Positions 11,491-23,000 of a stretch of 64,000 bases of DNA are shown here, piece after piece. How positions within the stretch are numbered: position 1 is the stretch's first letter; each line of letters opens with the position of its first letter. The stretch is from NCBI GenBank assembly GCA_028583405.1, contig JAPTMU010000087.1:248001-312000 (forward strand). The letters run 5' to 3'. Both the position numbers and the translations under genes were made by a program. Origin of the DNA: Pogonophryne albipinna. Taxonomy: Eukaryota > Chordata > Actinopteri > Perciformes > Artedidraconidae. The notes beneath the pieces are model-generated. The model saw only the letters and a list, made by a program, of their open reading frames with translations, was not told the origin of the DNA and ran no database searches.

Positions 11491-12489
11491 ATGATATATG
11501 TTATATAGAGTATGTATATATACACTGGGGTCCTATGTATTTGTATGTGTGTTATATAGCCTAAATGTATGGAATAAAAATAATGCATTCAAAATAAAAA
11601 AGAATAAAACACAAAATAATGCAGACAATAAACATGAATTATCCTCAATGTGAAACCAAAAGTTAACATGTTGTCTTGTTAGTACATTACTACATCATGT
11701 TATCCTCCCATATACAATTATATAAAAAACGTTTTTTTACCCAAAATGCAATCTTTCCTTAAACATAACTAGTTTATGTTATTGCGTAAACCCAGTAACA
11801 TCTTGTTTCCATACATATTAGCAGGAGCATAGCACAACATTTGGACCCTGTGCAGAAGCATCCTCTATGGTCCCCTCAAGACATCCACAGCTCTTCGTTT
11901 TAGTATCTTTGAGTCTTTCCTCACTTGTCCAATGTTAAAGACAAGCACAGCCATTTTAACAAGAAAAATCTAAGAGTAATAATGAATAGAATCATCAATG
12001 AATAAGTAATTTTAGAGGGTATATTTATACACTGAGGCCCTCTGTATTTGCATATACTTGATATAACCAATTGTTGTTATTCCATTCAAATCAGTCATAT
12101 AAGGATGACATTTAGCCTAATTCCTACTTTTAAGATGAACCTAGACGCTCCATAGAATACAATGAATAGTGATATTCTTCATGCCATCGCCGTCCTAAAT
12201 AATGACAACTCACACATTTAACAGTATGCTATTTGTACATATTCAGCAAGTTTAGCCACTTTTTTTCTATCTAAGGGTCGTAGCACTGCAACATCTCTTT
12301 ACCTTGTACATATGCATGCTCTATGGGCCCCTACCCACACCCACAGCTATTCTGCTACCCTTGCGGGACATCATGCAATTCAAATTAAAAGCTCCACGAT
12401 TGTGTGATTGTGTGTCTGGTGTTGGAGGTTTGTCTTATCTTGATCGCCTTTTTATAAGCATTTTGGATTGTTTGGATTGTAGTATGTCC
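11491..12489. repeat. Diverged unclassified repeats
   Basis: Two segments (about 11835-11935 and 12250-12390) share a motif with CCACAGCT and a CATAGCAC/CGTAGCAC block. A third copy lies inverted at about 15840-15970. The repeats are too diverged to name, and I see no coding capacity. Confidence 0.4.
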
Positions 12490-13260
12490 AACAACTGTTG
12501 AACATTCTCACCCTGCAGAGGAACAGGAGCCTTGGTCTTGCTAACTTAATCGTGTCTGTGTGGGGAGACCAGGTCAGGTCCTGACTAAAGTGAACCCATG
12601 GGACCTGAAGCTGTTGTATCTCTCCCTTGTAGTCCCATTGAGGTTGATGGTGGAGCATCCTTTTCCTTGTAGCTCACTGTCCTCAATCAAGCTCCTTGGC
12701 TTTGCTGACGTTGAGATGAAGGTTATTGTCACGGCACCAAGATGTCAAGCCTCTGATCTCCTCTTTGTGGCCGTCTCATTGCCATTGGTGCCCCGGTGGA
12801 TGACATCTTGTCATCAGCAAACTTGTCAATGTGTTGGAGCTGTGTGTGGCCATGCAGTCGTGTGTGAACATAGAGTAAAGGAGAGGGCTGAGCAGGCAGC
12901 CCTGAGGGGCTCCGGTGTTGAGGGTTAAGGTGGAGGATGTGGCCTGTCAGGGTCCAATCACAGAGGGAGGTGTGTGCAAGGTCTCTGAGCCTGATGGCAA
13001 GCTCGGAGGGCTTTGGTCAATGTGGTAGCAGGCAGGGCGACTTAACACACCGAAGTGGATAGGTCAGTGAGGGTGGAGGTAATAGAAGTTTGATCAACCA
13101 ACTAAAGCACTCCATAATGGTGGAGGTGAGTGCTTCTGAGCAGTGGTCATTCAGGCAGAGAGTGGTGGACTTCTTGAAACATGTGGGGACTACAGACTGA
13201 AGCTGCCAGATGTTCTGCACACACCTCGGTCAGTGATGCCATCAGGTCCAGGTGCCTTGT
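12490..13260 (-). pseudogene. Decayed non-LTR reverse transcriptase relic
   Basis: On the minus strand, around 12935-12790, the reading gives NTGAPQGCLLSPLL, then FTHDCMATHSSN and FADD-like residues. This is the conserved PQG...LSPLLY...FADD section of a LINE reverse transcriptase. Frames are broken throughout and there is no end to end ORF. The residues fit a Rex1/L2-like fish LINE, but the clade is uncertain. Confidence 0.7.
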
Positions 13261-13291
13261 GTAGAAATCCTTTTGAAACATCTGAACACAT

Positions 13292-15557
13292 CAGTGTTCA
13301 TTTTGGCAGCTGTTTTTGATTTAGTCTTAGTCTTTAGACGAAAATGGTTATTAGTTTTAGTCACATTTTAGTCATTTCTATCCTTCATAGTTTTAGTCTA
13401 GTTTTAGTCTAGTTTTAGTCTACGAAAACTCAAAACGTTTTAGTCAACTTTTAGTCAAAATGTTTTCTCTCTTTAAACCAATTCAGTTAGGCAAATACAG
13501 GTTTCTGACATTGGAATCAAGGTGACAGCATCAAGTGTTGAAATTCATAAAGCAACATTTCACTCTCTTAACACTTTACTTGTGTAATATCTAGGGATGG
13601 GTATCGCTAATGTTTTCTACGGTACTACTAGTCTTATCGATACTGCTTATCGATCCGGTACTTTAACGGTATTCTTGTATTTACTTTTTGTTATTTTTTA
13701 AAGGGAAAAACTAAACAAATTGTTAACCGAATTAATTGCTTTATTTAAATGTGAAATAAATGAAATATATATAATGATGTTAAAATATTGTATTGTACTT
13801 GAGTAAAATGTTGAGGTGCTTGTACTTTACTGGAGTATTTAAATGTTTTGCTACCATGCACTTCTACTCCACTACAGTTCATAGGTAAATGGTGTACTTC
13901 TACTCCATTACATGTATTTAATACCTTATGTAGAGTGTCTCTATACTTCTGAACGCTCCGTCCCCGGCAGATCTCTGTGTGCCCCGCCCCCTCTCTCTCA
14001 CAGAGAGACACAGGAGAGGTTTCTCAATACTCTAATTTCCCCTCCTCGACTCCTTTCCTCGACTCCTAACCTCGATACTTAGTCCCGCCCACAGGAGATG
14101 CGAGCGGAGGAGCCGAGGAGGGGAACCGAGGAGAGAGGAGGGGAAGCAGCAGGCGGTTAGAGAAATGAGAACTCCTCTCCTCTGAGCGGTCATTTTAAAG
14201 AGACGTCCATTAATGATGACAGGAGGCACAGCAGCCCTCTGTCTAATGGACAGATGTTTTCATGACCACTTATATATTTACTTTGATTCATTCACAGTGC
14301 GGTATAATGAGACAATAACAGGCTACAGATGCGGGGACACACACACACATATATTTATATATATAAACATATACAATTTCAGAATCAAACAAGTATGAGA
14401 GCACTCTCATAATAACGTAACACAATCAGAGACTGGATATATCCCCCCCCCCCCCCCCCCCCTCTCCCTCTCTCTGGTCGCTGAAATGGGGAATTGAAAT
14501 TACGGGCCAAAAGTTGTAGAAGTATTAAAAGTAAGCATAGGACACCAAACCAACTGAGACCCGTCTGTCCGCCGCATCTACGCACTGTACAACACACACA
14601 CCTACACACTGTACAACACGCACCTACACACTGTACAACACACACACCTACACACTGTACCACACACACACCTACACACTGTACAACACACACACTGTAC
14701 CACACACACCTACAGCTCCTAAAGCATAATCAGGCTACAGCCGTTGTGTATTTTATTATGTGAAGCACTAAATGGTTTTAGAAAAATATTGACTCTTTGT
14801 TTGTAGATATCTACTAAACTACAGCATACAAATACAGAGAGTAATGTAGGCCTGTTATACTGAGTGATATTATGCACACTGCTCTGTTTTCTGCACGGAC
14901 CTCACAGCAGTTCTCACTGTAAACATCGCGTTGCGATGAAAGCAGTTTCTAAAATAATATCCAAGGGATGCATGCAGAGCTGTCATTGGCTGAGATAAGT
15001 CCGGCCGTGCGTAACGCCTCCACTGTTCCCGGAAATGCATCCGCGGAGGAGCCGTGGAGGACCCATCAGTGTATCCTCGATTAGAGCTCCTCCAGAGAGC
15101 CTCCTCGATGCTCGATGCTCGGTCCTCGATGTGCATTTAGAGAAATGAGATGTCCTTCAACATGGCGCGCTGAAATTCATTTCCGGGTCACTACCGGAGG
15201 ACCGAGGAGTCGAGGAGTCGAGGAGGGGAAATTAGAGTATTGAGAAACCTCTAGGGAGATCGCTCTTCTGGAGTGAAGAGAGCGGAATAATGATATTGCA
15301 AGTTAGAAACGTAAGATGCATTTTGACAGACAAGACGGACAATTGGGGGAAATACCCTGCATTTTGAATGTCCGATAGTCCACCATTAACACCTTAGTCC
15401 CGTCTCGTCTCGTCAACGAAAACTAAAAATACATTTCGTCAAAGTTTTCGTTATCAAGAATCTATTTTTAGCTCGTCATCGTCTCATCTTAGTCATTTAA
15501 AAAAGGTTGTTGACGAACATTTTTCATTATAGTTTTCGTTACATTCGTTGAACACTC
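13292..15557. mobile_element. hAT-like element with perfect 8-bp TSD and nested insertions
   Basis: GAACACAT occurs at 13284-13291 and 15558-15565, directly outside CAGTGTTCA and its inverted counterpart near 15549-15557. Both inner flanks carry TTTTAGTC/GACTAAAA-type repeats (13320-13460 and 15395-15540). No transposase was found. The middle is filled by other repeats: a GGGATGGGTATCG-type repeat at about 13595, a TACTTCTACTCCA-type repeat at about 13800-13920, and the MITE at 14015-15252. Confidence 0.8.
14015..15252. mobile_element. 1.24-kb element with long inverted ends
   Basis: The first 38 bases (AGAGGTTTCTCAATACTCTA and on) are exactly repeated in inverted form at 15215-15252, and CTCCTCGACTCCT words follow at both ends. 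AGG flanks each side, a possible 3-bp duplication. The interior holds a poly-C run (14444-14462), CA-rich repeats (14590-14710) and no transposase. It is inserted in the hAT element at 13292-15557. Confidence 0.7.
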
Positions 15558-15565
15558 GAACACAT

Positions 15566-16186
15566 CTGCTCTGGATAGTATAAGTAGGCCGGTTTCCCTT
15601 GGCGTTCGGTGCATCCTAAGCCATTGTTGATTTCAAACCGTGCATAGAAGGTTCATTTGAAAGAGATGGTTCTTAGTCCAGACTACATGTTTCTATTGAT
15701 GGAGCTGTGCTGTCAGACTCCTTGTCTCTGTATTGTCCCTTAGAACATCTACAAGCTCTCTGGATTATGAACATGGATTTCCAAATGACTCAGTAATCAG
15801 TTTGTGCTTTAACTTTATCAAAGACTTTCTCTGGTCATGTGAGGAGTGCCCGTAAAGGTAGCAGAATAGCTGTGGATGTTGGAAGGGGCCAAAAGAGAAT
15901 GCATAAGTACGTTTGTATGCATAAGGTCAAACATTTTGTGCTATGACCTTTCTAACAATAAGAGTTACAAATATACAACTGGCTTAAATTATCAAATAAA
16001 ATACGGTTTTTAGTTTCATGATGTGTCATGATGAAGGACAACGGAAGGTCTGAAGAATATCACTCTATTCCTAGTATTCTCTGGAGAACCTGGTTAATCT
16101 TGAATTTTGGAATAAGGCTGTCATCTTTATATGACTGATTTGATTGGAATAAAAACAATTGGCTATATCAAGCATATACAAATAAA
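15566..16186. other. Intron sequence with one diverged repeat copy
   Basis: Positions 15840-15970 are an inverted, diverged copy of the segments at 11835 and 12250. I see nothing else. Confidence 0.4.
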
Positions 16187-17463
16187 CTGCTCGAAAAAAT
16201 TAAAGGAACACTTTTTAATCAGAGAAAAGCATTAAGTAAATTCAACTTCTGGGACATTGTTCTGGTCAGTTAAGTAGAAGATGAGGTTGTTAATCAGTTG
16301 AAGCTGCTTTGGTGTTAATGAAATTATAAGTACCGGTGCACAAGAGGGGCAACAATGAGACGACCCCCAAAACAGGAATGGTTTTCCAGGTGGAGGCCAC
16401 TGAAATTGCTTCCACCCTCTTCTTTTCTGACTGTTTCTCACTAGTTTTGCATTTGGCTAGTGTCAGGTACCTGGACCCTTCAGAAGTTACAAAGGCAGTC
16501 TTACTCCTCCAGGATGGCACATAAATACGTGACATTGCCCTAAGGTTTGCTGTGTCTCCCAGCACAGTCTGAAGCGCATGGAAGAGATTCCAGGAAACAG
16601 GCAGGTACTCTAGGAGAGCTGGACAGGGCCGTAGAAGGTCCTCAACCCATCAGCAGGACTGGTATTTGCTCCTCTGTGCCAGGAGGAACAGGATGAGCAC
16701 TGCCAGAGCCCTACAAAATGACCTCCAGCAGGCCACTGGTGTGAATGGCCTGTACCATAGTTTAATATGACCGCTTTGGTGGTGGTTTAGTGATGGTCTG
16801 GGGAGGCATATCCATGGAGGGACGCACAGGCATCTACTGGCTAGACAACGGCACCCTGACTGCCATTAGGTATCGAGATGAAATCCTTGGACCCATTGTC
16901 AGACCCTACGCTGGTGCAGTGAGTCCTGGGTTCCTCCTGGTGCACTACAATGCACGGCCTCAGAGTATGTAGGCAGTTCCAGGAGGATGAAGGAATTGAC
17001 ACAATTGACTGTACCCCACGCTCGCCTGACCTAATTCCAATAGAACACCTCTGGGATATTATGTTTCGGTCCGTCCGATGCCTGCCAGGTTGCACCTCAG
17101 ACAGTCCAGGAGCTCAGTGATGCCTTGGTCAAGTTCTGGGAGGCGATACCCCACAACACCATCCGTCGTCTCATAGGAGCATGGTGGGGATAATACACAG
17201 CACTGAGTACCATTTTGAGTTGCTGGAATGAAATTTCAGCAAAATGGAATTGCCTGCCGCATAATTTTTCCACTTAGATTTTCGGGGTGTCATTGAATTC
17301 AGCCATCTGTAGGTTGATAATTTTAAGTTCCATCAAATTATGTGGCATTCTTTTGTTCCTAACACATTACCCAGTCAAAATCAGTAGATATCCAGCATCA
17401 TTTATTTTCCCATTGAGATCTGATGTGTTTTCAAAGTGTTCCTTTAATTTTTTTTTTTGCAAT
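16187..17463 (+). pseudogene. Decayed Tc1-like transposon with internal deletion
   Basis: The ends are inverted: AAAAATTAAAGGAACACTTT at the left and its complement near 17430-17450. Transposase fragments remain at 16790-17180: MVWGGISMEGRTGIYWLDN, then an H-Y-N-A-R-P block in place of the second catalytic D motif, then LIPIEHLWDIM with the catalytic E. The N-terminal DNA-binding part at 16540-16750 joins directly to the GG-W-GG-I block near 16770, so the section with the first catalytic Asp is missing. Several frameshifts add to this. It is a different Tc1 family from the one at 2088. Confidence 0.85.
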
Positions 17464-18388
17464 AGGGCCCCAGTAGGGCCCAATGTATAAATATACTCTT
17501 TATAATGTTATGATTCATTGATTATTTATTCATTATTAATTTGAGATTTTCTTGTTAAATCATGTGAAAATGATGTGTCAAGCTGCGTGTTGGCTGTGCT
17601 TGTCTTCAAAGGCAGAGGCCCTCAAAGATACTGAAATGAAGATCTGTGGATGCAACTTTTGGTTTCACATTGGCGGAAATTCCTATTTGATTCCTGATGT
17701 GTCATTATTAGAGAGATAGAATATTGTGAAGAATATCATTTTATTTTGGCATCTTATGCAACAACTAGGTACATTTAAGGAAAATGTGAATAATAAATAG
17801 AAGGCTAGATGTCATTACTGATCAGCTCCGTTGTTCCCCCATTTTTAGAGATTTGGGTATAGGAAAAGAGAGAGGGTTTTGTTTTCTGACACTTTGTGAG
17901 TTCCCTGACACACCGGGGACACATGTATAAAAGACATACAAAAGTGCATTTTGCATGATAGGACACCTTTAAATCATGTGAAAATATTATGCCAAGAGAC
18001 CTGTTAGCTCATGGGATCACAGTATCTACAGTATCAACTGTGTTATTCAAAGATTATGTAAAATACAAACAAAAACTGTGTTTGGAATGGAAACGTTTGA
18101 TATATAAAGCTTATATATAATAATGATTATAATAAAAAACATTATTATATATAATATGTAGGTATATAATATTTTTGTATCTCTTAATCTCTGCTTTGTG
18201 TCCTTCCCTTCACACAGGTACACCCTCAGGACCTCATTCTGACGGCCATTTTGGCTGCACTGGTTAGCTGTTAGAGGCTGGTGATAGCAGAGGGTGAAGT
18301 GAATAGTAAAGAAACGATTTTTATGAAAAGATAAGAGTCTCTGGTACATATACATGCCATTTTTGGGTGATTGGACTCTTTAGTTTAA
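17464..18388. other. Intron with a partial piggyBac-type MITE copy
   Basis: Positions 17821-17978 match the right half of the MITE at 24582-25017 (shared ATTTGGGTATAGG, GAGTTCCCTG and TGCATGATAG words). The left half is absent. The rest is AT-rich sequence, including an ATA-rich tract at 18100-18170, with no gene. Confidence 0.6.
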
Positions 18389-19281
18389 CACTAGAACCGC
18401 CAACGGGTAAATTTTACCCGTAGCAGTTTTTTGATTGTATGTAACTTTTTTTCAATAACATATTAAAGTCTCCCAGTCCGTGACTTTTCCTGAAAGTGTG
18501 TTATGTAGCACCCTCTGTTGTTAACAATTGTCAATATGAAGTCAGATTGAAAAAATCGCCAAAAAAAAAGCCATTTATACCAATATCCGCCAGCGGGTAA
18601 TATTTACCTCATAGAAAATGCAGCGTAAACATGACGTGTTGCTATCAATCAATCAATCAATCAATGTTTATTTATATAGCCCAATATCACAAATGTTACA
18701 TTTGTCTCAGTGGACTTCACAGTTTGTACAAAATATCAGTATGACAATACGACACCCTCTGTCCTTAGACCCTCTGTCCTTAGACCCTCTGTCCTTAGAC
18801 CCTCACATTGTACAAGGAAAAACTTCCGAAGAAAACCCACAGTTTTAAAGGGAAAAATGGGAGAAACCTCAGGGAGAGCAACAGAGGAGGGATCCCTCTC
18901 CCAGGACGGACAGACGTGCAATAGATGCCGTGTGTAAATTGAAAAGATAATACATTTGCAACATAGGTAGTCCAAATGTTTGGAAATGCATGTGTGTATA
19001 ATAGGAAGATGAATCCACGAGGATATCCATCCAGGACCTATGATCCAGGACCACAGCCACGACTCAAGATCCAGGGCTCGCGATGCAGGACACAGGACCG
19101 AAGGATCATCCATGACTCCGGATCCCAGCGTATATAGACACCAAAAATAAAGAAATTTGGGGAAGCTGGGTTAATTGGAACATGAGAGTACACAGGTATA
19201 GACAGAGAGAAGGAAGAAGTAAGATGTCCCCCGACAAACTAAGCCTATATCAGCAAAACTAGGGGCTGAATCTAATCAGCC

Positions 19282-20618
19282 CTAACTATAAGCTTTATCA
19301 AAAAGGAAGGTCTTAAGCGCACTCTTAAAAACGGATAGGGTGTCTGCCGCCCGAACACAAACTGGAAGCTGATTCCACAAATGTGGAGCTTGATAAGAAA
19401 AGGCTCTGGCTCCTATTGTACTTTTAGAGACTCTAGGAACAACCAACAACCCTGCATTCTTGGAACGCAATGCCCTAGTAGGACAGTAGGGTATAATGAG
19501 TTCTTTAAGGTAAGATGGCGCCTGTCCATTAAGGGCTTTGTAGGCGAGAAGAAGCATTTTAAATTCTATCCTGTGTTCTATAGGGAGCCAGTGTAAGGCA
19601 GCCAGAACAGGAGTAATGTGGTCCCTTTTCCTAACTCTGGTTAGTACATGAGCTGCAGCATTTTGAATCAGCTGAAGCGACTTGACTGACTTCTTGGTAC
19701 ACCCTGATAATAAAGAGTTACAATAATCCAGCCTTGAAGTAACAAATGTATGGACTAGTTTCTCGGCATCGTTTTGAGGCAAGATATGCCTGATTTTTGC
19801 AATGTTACGTAGATGGAAGTAGGCGGTCCTTGAAATTGATTTTATGTGGGCGTTAAAGGATAAATCCTGATCAAATATAACACCAAGATTCCTTACAGTC
19901 TCACTGGAGGCCAAATTAATGCCATCCATAGTTAGTATATCTTTAGATAATTTGTTTCGTAGATTCTTCGGGCCAAGTACAATAACTTCAGTTTTGGTCG
20001 TGTTTAACATCAAAAAGTTTAAGGTCATCCACGTTTTTAAGTCCTTGAGGCAGTCTTGAATTTATATTTAGATGATTAATTTCATCAGGCTTGATTGATA
20101 AATATAGTTGAGTATCATCTGCATAACAATGAAAATTTACAGAATGATTCCTTATAATATTGCCTAACGGAAGCATATATAATGTGAACAAAATAGGTCC
20201 GAGCACTGAGCCCTGTGGCACTCCATGGCTAACTTTGGTTTGCGTGGAAGATTCATCATTGACACGTACAAACTGAGAGCGTTCAGATAGATAGGACCTA
20301 AACCAGCCTAAAGCAGTTCCCTGTATGCCAACTAAGTGCTCTAGTCTTTGCAATAAGATATCATGATCGATAGTATCAAATGCAGCACTGAGATCGAGCA
20401 AAACAAGAATAGAGACAAGTCCCTTGTCTGAGGCTATTAGAATGTAATTTGTGACTTTAACCAGAGCTGTCTCTGTGCTATGATGTGTTCTAAAGCCAGA
20501 CTGAAAATCTTCAAATAAATCATTGTTTTTTTAAGTATTCACACAACTGTTTTGCGACTGCTTTCTCAAGAATTTTTGAGAGGAACGGAAGATTAGAAAT
20601 AGGTCTATAATTGGCTAA
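19282..20618 (-). pseudogene. L2 LINE ORF2, C-terminal part: RT palm and thumb
   Basis: The reading resumes with LANYRPISNLPFLSKILEK (RT motif 1/2). It then has [11 protein letters not shown] (motif with catalytic Asp), [17 protein letters not shown], and [10 protein letters not shown] with the YADD catalytic pair at about 20120. The C-terminus carries the L2-type HLRNIAKIRHIL, LDYCNSLLSG, HITPVLAALHWLPIEHR and APHLWNQLPVCVR blocks. A homopolymer length change near 20530 and a frameshift near 20020 break the frame, so this copy is dead even without the DIRS insertion. Confidence 0.9.
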
Positions 20619-20651
20619 AACGATAGTTACGTATGTAACTACGGTTCTATG

Positions 20652-20793
20652 AATACTGGATGACCGCCAGAGGTGGTGCTTTAGCACTGGATATCTTCCG
20701 TCTCGTGCATGCGTAGGTCGAATATTGATATCAACAAAGTCACGTGTGACCCCGGAAGGCATAAGTTCCGGTGTTGTCAACGAGTTCAGTCCT
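20652..20793 (+). repeat. DIRS inverted terminal repeat, left copy
   Basis: Inverted match to 26438-26555, including ACTGACCGCC/ACCGCCAGAGG and AACTCGTTGACAACACCGGA. About 85% similar by eye. Confidence 0.85.
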
Positions 20794-20838
20794 ATGGAAT
20801 CTTCTCGCGGAAACACGAGATTCCGAGTGACCAAGAAA

Positions 20839-20931
20839 CTCTGGCGGTCATCCAGTATTCATAGAACCGTAGTTACATACGTAACTATCGTTCTATTTCA
20901 TCCTTACTGACCGCCAGAGGCGGTGCTTTAG
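20839..20931. other. DIRS internal complementary region (ICR)
   Basis: Positions 20839-20889 are the exact or near-exact complement of the left terminus (20622-20672), including CGTAGTTACATACGTAACTA. Positions 20890-20931 are the complement of the right terminus (26525-26566). The two meet at GTT (20890-20892). In DIRS1 this region templates end completion and circle formation. Its place beside the 3' terminal repeat fits that model. Confidence 0.88.
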
Positions 20932-20969
20932 CACTGGATGACCTATACCAACAGAGTCACGAGGAAGTC

Positions 20970-21720
20970 TGAATACTCCCCCTGCTATAAGGATGGCCTA
21001 GCCTGACTCTGCAGGAGGATCACACCCAGCGGGTGAGGGGCGGCAACATTCACCCTGTAGTATCTGGCGAATGTGCTCTGGGATGCCCATGTGGCCGCAG
21101 CACATATGTCCTTGCACCTTAGGGAGGAACGCTGTGTTCGGCCATAAGGTGACACCTGAGCCATCTGAGTTCCACCTCAGACACGAGCTGTTCACGGACA
21201 AGGCCTGAAGCTCGCTTACACGCTTTGCTGAGGTGATGGCAAGAAGGAAAGCAGTCTTAGCTGAGAGCCACTCCAGTTCTGCCTGTAACAAAGGTTCAAC
21301 AGGAGGCGAGCATAGGGCATCCAGCACCAAGGGCAGGTCCCATGTAGGGGCCCTTGGGATATTCGGGGGGGCGAAGCCTCAGAGCTCCCCCTTAAAAAGA
21401 GGGATACCAACCTATGGCTCCCACTGTGCTGTTGTCAGCCCTTGTGTGTTGAGCTGATATAGCAGCCACATACACCCTGACGGTAGCGGGACACCGGCCG
21501 TCGTCCAGGAGGGACTGCTGGAACTCAAGGGTCGTAGGCACCGAGCAATATACTGGGTCCTCATTTCGCCCTTGGCACCAGTCAAAAAAACAAAACAGTT
21601 TCCACCTGTTTTCGTACTGCCTACGCTTCCAGATGCAGCGTAACCGGGAGCGGGTGCAAGAACACAGCCTCCACAAGCTACCTGCTGAACGTAAAGAGTG
21701 GAGCAATGCTCCTACACGCC
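20970..21720 (-). pseudogene. DIRS tyrosine recombinase, internally deleted
   Basis: The minus-strand reading shows an N-terminal core-binding-like part (FQQSLLDDGRCPATVRVYVAAISAQ) and then LLAITSAKRVSELQALSV, which holds the first catalytic Arg of tyrosine recombinases. Directly after FLPKV the sequence jumps to ICAAATWASQSTFARYYRV, the C-terminal section. The intervening H-x-x-R block is therefore missing, and frames also shift near 21400. The enzyme would have joined circular DNA to GTT-containing targets. This copy cannot. Confidence 0.8.
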
Positions 21721-22157
21721 GGACATAGAGAGGGATGTAAATGTCCTACACCACGTTACCAGCAGAGAGAGCGGGAGCGAGCATTGCATTCACCTAGGTG
21801 GATTAGATAAGGAAATTTAACAGGGCAGTTTAGCCAGGCAGCTGCTGCTAGAATGAAGCAGCGCGTCTACCAGGAGCAGGGGCGAGAACACTGCGCTCAC
21901 TGGTTGAGTTAATAACGAATGCCAGATGCAGCGTAGGCGGGAGCGGGGTGCGAGAACACAGCCTTCACCAGCTACCTGCTGAACAGAAAGAGTAGAGCAA
22001 CGCTCCTACTCGCCGAACTCAAAAGGGATGTAACTACACCCATGTTACCAGCAGAGGGAGCGGGAGCGAGAGCACTGCCTTCACCTAGCTGGAAAAAAAA
22101 AGAAGTTTCAGCAGGACAGCCTATCCAGTCGGCTGCTGCTAGAATAAAGCATCACGT

Positions 22158-23000
22158 CTACCAGGAGTGGGGGCGAGAACACTGCTTCGCTGGTTGAGTG
22201 ACTGTGTCCAGAGCCACCCCAATGAAGGTTAGGCTCTGAGAGGGGTTCAGACAGCCTAGCCGGGCGACATGAGAGAGAAGGAGAGCCGTGTCCTGGATTG
22301 TCTGTAACCGGGATGGTGCACAGATTAACCAGTCGTCTAAGGAGAGGGAGAGTCCGAATGGAACACCCTGAACTGGAAATGACGGCCTCTGAATGCAAAG
22401 CGAAGAAACTGCCTGTGATGAGGCACAATAGGCACATGAAAATAAGCGTCCTTCAAGTCGACGGACGTGAACCATTCCCCCCTGGCCACGGTACGAAGAA
22501 TGTCCGCTGTGCTCAGCACATGGAAAGGTAAAATCTTTAGGAACTTGTTGAGTCCCCTCAGATCGAGGATTGGGCGAAGTCCACTGCCTTTCTTCCTTAC
22601 CAGGAAGTAGGTCGAGTAGAAGCCTGTGAGATGGGGTCCACAGGCTCGATTGACCCTTGGCAAGGAGGACTGACAGCTCCTGGTTTAGGGCGATTTCTTT
22701 TGCCAGGTCGCTTATGGTGGTCATCTTGACCCGGCTGAAGACTGGGGGCCAGCGTCGGAACTGAAGCTTGTACCCTTGGGTTAGGTGGAAACCACCCAGG
22801 GGTCTGAAGCTTGAGCTACCCGGTAGTTGAGCTGCTGCTGGAGAGATAACCAACAGCCGGCCCTCAGTACCTTGCCCCCCGGCCTCTGGCTCTGGGGGGG
22901 CGACGGTTAGGCACCGGATACCGAGGCTGCCTTGGGGGCGAGTTAACAGGACTGTAGCGGGCCAGCCCCCTCGTGGGGCGCTGAGGCCCATGGCGGGCAC
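22158..23000 (-). pseudogene. DIRS reverse transcriptase / RNase H region
   Basis: It contains GFYSTYFLVRKKGSGLRP, ILDLRGLNKFLKILPFH, FTSVDLKDAYFHVPI (the first catalytic Asp block) and HHRQFLRFAFRG, characteristic of DIRS-type RT, with the reading split between frames. The region after VFHSDSP continues in another frame with GVPFGLSLSLDDWLICAPS, where the YxDD-like block is altered. RNase H remnants, CLNPSQSLTFIGVALDT, follow. Confidence 0.85.

Noticed and set aside
12560..12928. 122-residue plus-strand ORF
   Set aside because: It is antisense to the LINE reverse transcriptase relic, whose motifs read on the minus strand.
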